In this document: one piece after another, positions 52,081 through 64,000 of the stretch
Position numbering within the stretch: position 1 is the stretch's first letter
Layout: every line of letters begins with the position of its first letter
Origin: Bugulina stolonifera
Lineage: Eukaryota > Bryozoa > Gymnolaemata > Cheilostomatida > Bugulidae
Reading direction: 5' to 3'
DNA: 64,000 nt
Assembly (NCBI GenBank): GCA_935421135.1
Contig: OW285194.1
Coordinates: 5,048,876-5,112,875 of the forward strand
Translations under genes and position numbers: made by a program
The notes under the pieces: model-generated
Told to the model about the DNA's origin: nothing
Databases searched by the model: none
The model's input: only the letters and a program-made list of their open reading frames with translations

Positions 52081-52788
52081 TAGTCCAAGAGGTGGTGAAG
52101 ACAGTAAAACTTTCCAAGATTTAACCACTGCAATTTTGTAGTCTAACGGCAAAATCTCCCGAAAGCTGTGTTTACATCAGGACCCATTCATGCTATGTAT
52201 AGCTGAAGATTTATACATACTTTGTATCTTGGCCGCAAGAGTCTAGATATTAAATCTTGGAGACTGTGTTTACAACTGGGAAATTCTATTGAAGAGATAA
52301 ATCTACCAGTGTAAAACCCTATTATGCTGTCTGAATCTGATTGGTACCAGTCAACTTCATTGGGGAAACTTGTAATGAAATTAAATAAGGAACTATATTA
52401 TAATAGATAGACCATGTTTCTGTTATAGTTTTTAAATTTCATTTGTTTACCAGAATTTACATGTACATTGTACAGTGTATACTCACCACAGTCATTACCA
52501 CAGGACTGATGAAAATCCAGGCACTTTGCAGCAAATGCTGCTGTTATGTTACCAGTGTATAATTAATTATACTTGTAGTGTTGACAGATTATAAAAATAG
52601 ATCATGTCAAATGCAATGAGGAACTACAAGTATGTAATGTAGGCAACAGCCAGTGTCACATTCATAAACACAGCTATAACTAATTCTGTTACATCAGCTT
52701 CAGCAGTCAGAGTGTTTGGAAGGAATCATTCATAGTCTTTCACTTGCAGAGAGCAACCCTTACCCTGTTCAGTGCTAGCAGAGCCGTA

Positions 52789-58750
<5,962 letters not shown>

Positions 58751-60692
58751 TCAACTAGCACGTCTAACGAGTGCTCCTCTGGCAATGTGACTATATACAT
58801 GTATTTACCTGTTGACTGATAGATATTTATATTTATATACTTTGAGGGGGATGACTGTTTACTATATTCCATACATATGCATGGCAGATGCCTATCATTT
58901 GCAAATATAGAACTAGTTTACAGCAAGCTATTCTGACCATGTTGAGAATGGTATAGAGAACTGGAGTTACCTCCTCTTCATGGGAATTCATATGGGAATA
59001 CCTGGAGTGAAGAGTAAGCAAGTTTTAACATTAATCAAACTACTAGACTACTGTCTAAGATGTGATCTCTGATATCTATGACTAACTGGGGAGTCAGTAG
59101 AGAGAGCACTGAGTACAAGTGACACCCACCTGTCCTCCCGTGTCACTACTTACTTATCATAAATAGCCAGATTAACATTTGTGTGACTTGCATTTTCCTT
59201 GGTTCTCAGTATACACAGGTCTTCTCATTGTTACTCCATTTTAGAATCTTATGGTGTTTTTGCTTCAATGACTAGTGACCAGATTGCAAGATTTCTTAAG
59301 TAATCCCCACCCCCAATCTAAATGTCCGGAATAATCAAATGATTTTTGCTAGATGAACATGTGTTTGTAAACACATGTCTCCACACCACTTTTACCCCTA
59401 CAGTTGGAAACTCGAACTACTGGACTTTCTGGTGGAGTTGTATCACCACTGTGCAGTATCAGGTTTTACATGTAGACTGTGTATTAACTGGACGACACTG
59501 ATGGACATGTGCTTGTCACCTGTTTGGTTAGCAGGTTCTTTATCAGTAACCAAACATATCTCAGATTTGTAAATATTGACCAGAGATAAGCAATTTTAAA
59601 ATCTTTTCATTAGCAACGTCAATGAGATTGGTCGAGACTGAAACCTGTTTACAGATGAGCTGAATGATTGTACCAACTATTCCCGGTCCTCTATTGTGTT
59701 AAGCTACAATCATGACAACATAGCTTTATCATTTGCATCGTATTAGCAAATAGCCCCACCTATTTCCTAGGGCTTCCACGATTTCTATTTCATCCAGCCA
59801 TTTACGTATGTCTATCAGATGAGGGCTATTGGTTCATGAGCACCTACATTGTGTCTCAGGGTAGTGATCTCTGTTGTTGGAGTAAGAACGTGGAAGCAAT
59901 TTAGAAACTTCTAGATTTTACTTCACAAACAGCTGCTAGCTACATCTGTAGCATCAATGCCCCGCCCTCCCCCTCCATAATGCTAGATCGCTTGTAAAGT
60001 TACTCGATCTCTTCAAAGACACTTCGTTTTGTTATATCTTTAGAAGTTTGCATGCTATGAGACCTAACCAATTCCATGTACAGCACCTTGGAAGTAATTG
60101 GACTTGTTTTGACTTTGAATACTGCTTATGAAACTGGTTTGTTTGAGGAGTTCCCACAGTTTTTGTTCAGTTTCACATTTGAAAAGCTAATATAAATGCA
60201 GAAGTACTCGATATACATATTTAATTCACATATATAAGGTTGATATTAGTTTGCTTTTTTCAGGCTTTAGCAAGTCTCTGGATGGTAGTGCGGAGAATAT
60301 CATCCGTCAATAATTCAATTTCATTCACTCATTTACACGTCAACTTGAGTACTGTTTGGAAACTGGCCTACTCAATCACCCGTATTGTTTTCTGGGTAGA
60401 TAATTCTATTTTCTTTGTTTCAGCTGCACCATTTGAGAAAGCTTGTTGATGTAATGTCATCACAACCTGTACATGTACTTGTGATTTTTGTCTAGAGGTA
60501 TCCATGTTATCGAGTTGTACTGTACTGATTGCATGACTAAAGTGAAAGAAAGCCATAAGCTATGGACATGGTAGATGTTTGAGTACTACTGGCACACCTC
60601 TACACTAGCTTCACTTCACTCCCCTATCTCTACTATATTAGACTCCATTTATTTTTTTCCACACACTATCTATTTTACATTCGTACGTGTAC
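58751..60692. other. Intergenic region between LAP3 and the EGF gene, no gene seen
   Basis: Open frames are short and unrecognised. There are no clear repeats. It includes the LAP3 3' UTR and the upstream region of the EGF gene. Confidence 0.5.
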
Positions 60693-63057
60693 ATGATGTA
60701 TCGGTACTCCTCTGTGCTCCTTGTCCTGGCAGCCATCTTGGTGGTAGGTTACTCTCTGGTAGATGACGATCGTTCTATTGGCTTAGGTAAGATATACATG
60801 TACATGCTCAACTGATGATATGAGTATCCTTTGTGGTGATTTCTACCATGATCTAACGTCATATTGTCTAGTTGCTCACTCTTTAAAACTATGAATCCAC
60901 AATATTAAGCACATATATACACACATAAATATACTACACTAAATGTACATATACACCAGAGAGTTGATGGTAGTTGTGAATTTATTTTAATATATTTTTG
61001 TCTCAGCTGACAGTTGTTTTGTCTGTACATGTGTTTTCTCATCACCTCAGGTACTGAGCATTGTAAAATTTGTGGAACGGAATCTAAGGAATTACGTGAT
61101 GCTGGCTTGAAACTCGAACAGATTAGTCGGTGTGCACTGGTAAAACTAAAGGCAAACATCAGTTTGGCTGAATTCAAATGTGAATGCAGGTTGCCCTCCT
61201 TTAAGGGAGATGGCATCAACTGTCAGAGTAAGTATATCTGTATATGTAGCATACTGTACATGTAAGTATAGGTAACTTACAGTAAGTATATGTAACCGTT
61301 ATTTCATATGCATCCCCTGCTTGGTATACTTTTTTGGTGAAAAAAGACAGGAATGAATTAGAGCAACTTTAGAAGACGGCAACCAAAGTGATTTTTTAGT
61401 AATATAGAGCAATACGATGACCGTCTATCTGTTCTTGGCCTACCTACTGTAAATGACTTTTTATTTTCTACAGCCCAAAACTATTTTGATTAGATTACTG
61501 GGGACCGGAGCCACCCTCTTTTTAGCAGGATCAGTTTTAATAATTTTAAAACTTCCTCTCGAAGGCCTGTCAAATTTAGACCAGCCAGATGCAGAACTGA
61601 GAAGCGAAAGAGTAGTTTTTTCACTTTTTTCATGTATCATTGTAATAATAATAACCTTTTGTAAGAACCTAGTGTTATCACTCCATATGGGGCGATATTT
61701 TGGTTGAACAAAACACATACATACATACATACATACATACAACTACAGTAAGTATAGGTAACTTGCAGCAAGTATAGGTAACTTGCAGCAAGTATAGGTA
61801 ACTTGCAGCAAGTATAGGTAACTTGGCAAAATTAATGTTTAGACAGATTTTAAGATCAGTTAGGCATAAAAAGATGGCGGAATTTGAGAAATCTGAAGAT
61901 GGTGCAACTTTAACCTCGACTCATGACATTGCATTAGCTTTTATCCAATAGCCGGGTAGCTTTGTGAATCTCGGTGTATCAGTAATCCTACTCGATACAC
62001 CCTCAAAACTGAAACCATTCACATATAGGCCTACTTTGCATGTAGTTTCATGATATTAGGCTGCTGGGTTAACAATAGGTTCAAAATATTTGTGGTAATT
62101 ATAGACCATACTTGTTAAACTATTGGAGTACCCTTCTTCATTGTTGAGAGGGACAGCTTCAAAATTAAATTTGTTTAAAACATTTTTAGATAGAAGTTTT
62201 TTGCGAAAGCATAACTAACAAAGATTACAGGCATTCTCTATTTTCAGAAGAAGCAATATTATTTTTACAATTATTACAGACGCCAATGAATGCTTAGACG
62301 ACTCCAACAACTGTGATAACATGGCGAACTGTATCGACACTGTGACAGGATTTGACTGCAAGTGTAAAGATGGATGGGAGGGAGACGGTGTGTCATGCAG
62401 AGGTAAGTCTGTAATTGATTCGCTAGTGTACAGGGAGCCAATTATTATACATATTAGGTATTTGTACTACACATATATACATAACATACATAACGGTAAC
62501 GTAACAATTTAGCTTAGTTGGACTAGAGACAGACAGTAGTTACTAGGTACTAACCAATCCACACTATACTGATGCATATTTGGTTAATTGGAATAAATAA
62601 CAGATCCTCCATGCCTTGATTTCTGACTGCGCTACACATAACTTTCAAACTACCTTTTGGCTGCTTCAAATTCTAAAGTCAGCCAAAGTCAGTCAATATC
62701 TAAGCCTACAAGGATATTTTAAAATGTGTGGAAGATGCGCTGTGATCTTGCATATTTTTCTTGTCACTCAGAATATACCTCTATATTGTATTACAACATT
62801 ATGTGTAGATTTCGACGAGTGTGGAAACGTGACCTATGTAGAAGCACACAACCACACCCACAACCCCTGTGGAGACTCCGGCGTCTGTCTCAATAACGTT
62901 GGTTCATATACATGCATTTGTCAATCTGGCAAGTATGTGGAGGTAGAAGGCACCAACAAGACAAAATGTAGAGGTGAGTGGTAGTGGTAGTGGTAGTAGT
63001 AGTGGTAGTGGTAGTAGTAGTAGTAGTAGCAGTGGTAGCAGTAGTAGTAGTAGTAGC

Positions 63058-63099
<42 letters not shown>

Positions 63100-64000
63100 T
63101 GTAGTAGTGGTAGTAGTGGTGGTAGTAGTAGTAGTGGTAGTAGTAGAAGTGGTAGTAGTAGTAGTGGTAGTTATAGTGGTAGTTATAGTGGTGGTGGTAC
63201 TCACCAAAATCGGTGTTTTGTGGCAATTTCACTATTAGAAATAGTTTTTATATATATATATATATATATACATGTATATATTTCCTAACATTTCAATACT
63301 CATCCGAGTATCATCATCATTTATCCTCTAATAATGATACTCGGGTGAGTATTGAAATATTAGGAAATAAACCAAAATTAAAAATGCGTCTTGTACCACT
63401 ATTTGTAACTACAATACTATCCCACACCAATGTTTTTCAATATTGCTATATGGCAGGTTTAGTTTTAGCAGCACTAGTAACAGCAATCACAATACAGTAG
63501 TAGTAACAGCAGCAGTCTGTCATTATTCATGTTCACAACACTATCATCCAAATGTAATTCATATTCTTTCTTTATACTTTCACTGCGATTGTCATCCTTC
63601 ATGCATTTAGTGATTTATTTTTGTTATTAACAAATATCTCATTCAATCAGATATTGATGAATGTACGGAACAAAACTATGACTGCACATCTGCTGGTGCT
63701 CACAGGGTCTGCAACAATATCCCTGGTTCAGTCGAATGTATATGTGCCGACGGGTTCGAGGAGATCAATGGGGAATGTAAAGGTTTGTAGTAAAAGTTGT
63801 CTGCTAATCATCTTCTGTAGTAACTACTGTTGCCATGGAAACAGCTTTTTGATGTGGTGGTGGAATATTAGTTATTCCATGGGTTATTAGAATAAGATGA
63901 TGACGTTTTGGTTAACAGCAGACGCCATCCTTTACAAAATCCTGAATTAGAACTTTTCTTTCCAACTCTAGCCGTTTGTCTATTTTCTTGCCTATCCATG
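60693..64000 (+). CDS. Secreted multi-EGF protein, N-terminal part, runs off the right edge
   Basis: Exons 60693-60786, 61051-61227, 62280-62402, 62809-62973 and 63651-63782, plus a probable partial exon from 63972. Each exon starts in phase 1. Exon 1 encodes a signal peptide (hydrophobic VLLVLAAILVVGYSL after MMYRYSS). Exon 2 ends in a CECRLPSFKGDGINCQ EGF tail. Exons 3 to 5 are single EGF modules: NECLDDSNNCDN through CKDGWEGDGVSC, then two calcium-binding types with DFDEC and DIDEC starts and CICQSG or CICADGF centres. One module per phase-1 exon is typical of extracellular EGF proteins. Function and family (nidogen, fibrillin, uromodulin or adhesion GPCR-like) cannot be decided from this part. 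Confidence 0.87.
61228..61830 (+). repeat. Donor-like repeat array in EGF-gene intron 2, split by a LINE fragment
   Basis: The intron begins GTAAGTATA. GTAAGTATAGGTAACTTACA and GTAAGTATATGTAACC follow within 70 bases. The same unit, AGTATAGGTAACTTGCAGCA, resumes as about four copies at 61746-61828. The intervening 61330-61740 is the LINE relic, so the insertion went into the array. Confidence 0.88.
61330..61744 (+). mobile_element. Decayed LINE 3' end with CATA tail
   Basis: Translated pieces DDRLSVLGLPTVNDFLF and FKTSSRRPVKFRPARCRTEK match the type seen at 6530-7310 (TDRLKTLDMPSLTDFLF). Stops interrupt it. It ends in ACATACATACATACATAC, a simple-repeat tail. Confidence 0.8.
62974..63200 (+). 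repeat. GTAGTGGTA trinucleotide array starting at an EGF-gene donor
   Basis: The donor GTGAGTGGTAGTGGTAGT passes directly into about 220 bases of GTA/GTG triplets. Long single-residue open frames in all phases are artefacts of this repeat. Confidence 0.95.
63281..63367. repeat. Hairpin-forming inverted repeat in EGF-gene intron 4
   Basis: TTTCCTAACATTTCAATACT with CATCCGAGTATCAT is matched on the far side by its complement ending ATTGAAATATTAGGAAA. The arms are 34 bases with two mismatches around an approximately 19-base loop. An AT run precedes it. Probably a foldback MITE. Confidence 0.88.

Noticed and set aside
62890..63288. Poly-Thr, poly-Ser and poly-Val reading frames of about 100 codons
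   Set aside because: Translation of the GTA/GTG triplet array in an EGF-gene intron.

Overview
This is a metazoan-type nuclear window. All protein-coding genes are split by short spliceosomal introns with GT/AG borders. The DNA is AT-rich, with abundant TACATGTA-like words, minisatellites, MITEs, a tRNA-derived SINE and non-LTR retrotransposons. The gene set (USP8 with STAM-binding motifs, a DENN protein, lysosphosphatidate-phosphatase-like ACP6, PSMC6, LAP3, secreted EGF protein) is animal. Compact genes and divergent residues suggest an early-branching animal such as a demosponge, but the species is inference.

Layout. 1-10,320 (minus): N-terminal part of a DENN-domain protein (DENND5-like N-terminus, subfamily uncertain), open at the left edge. 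11,135-17,250 (plus): complete PSMC6/Rpt4 in 10 exons, head-to-head with the DENN gene. 17,905-25,432 (plus): ACP6-like histidine acid phosphatase, 10 exons. 27,019-40,055 (minus): complete USP8/UBPY orthologue, 22 exons, about 1,225 codons, convergent with ACP6. 40,570-44,940: a decayed LINE copy followed by a LINE with an intact 934-codon endonuclease/reverse transcriptase ORF. 45,845-45,916: tRNA-Asp(GTC). 46-52.7 kb: gene-poor stretch with dispersed and tandem repeats, a promoter-like element and a TTAA-flanked MITE. 52,789-58,750 (plus): leucine aminopeptidase LAP3, 10 exons. 60,693-64,000 (plus): secreted EGF-repeat protein, open at the right edge.

I rebuilt exon chains by hand. In PSMC6, ACP6, USP8 and LAP3 the exon lengths sum to whole codons and every junction phase agrees, so these models are well supported. 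PSMC6 and USP8 share the ubiquitin-proteasome/endosome theme, but I see no evidence of a functional cluster.

The most unusual signal is structural. Many introns carry tandem repeats that include, or begin at, their own 5' splice site. The extreme case is a USP8 intron with about 20 copies of the last 17 exon bases plus the donor. Similar donor-spanning duplications occur in at least four other introns of USP8, PSMC6 and the EGF gene, and arrays start within a few tens of bases of further donors. This points to a recurrent process that copies exon-intron borders.
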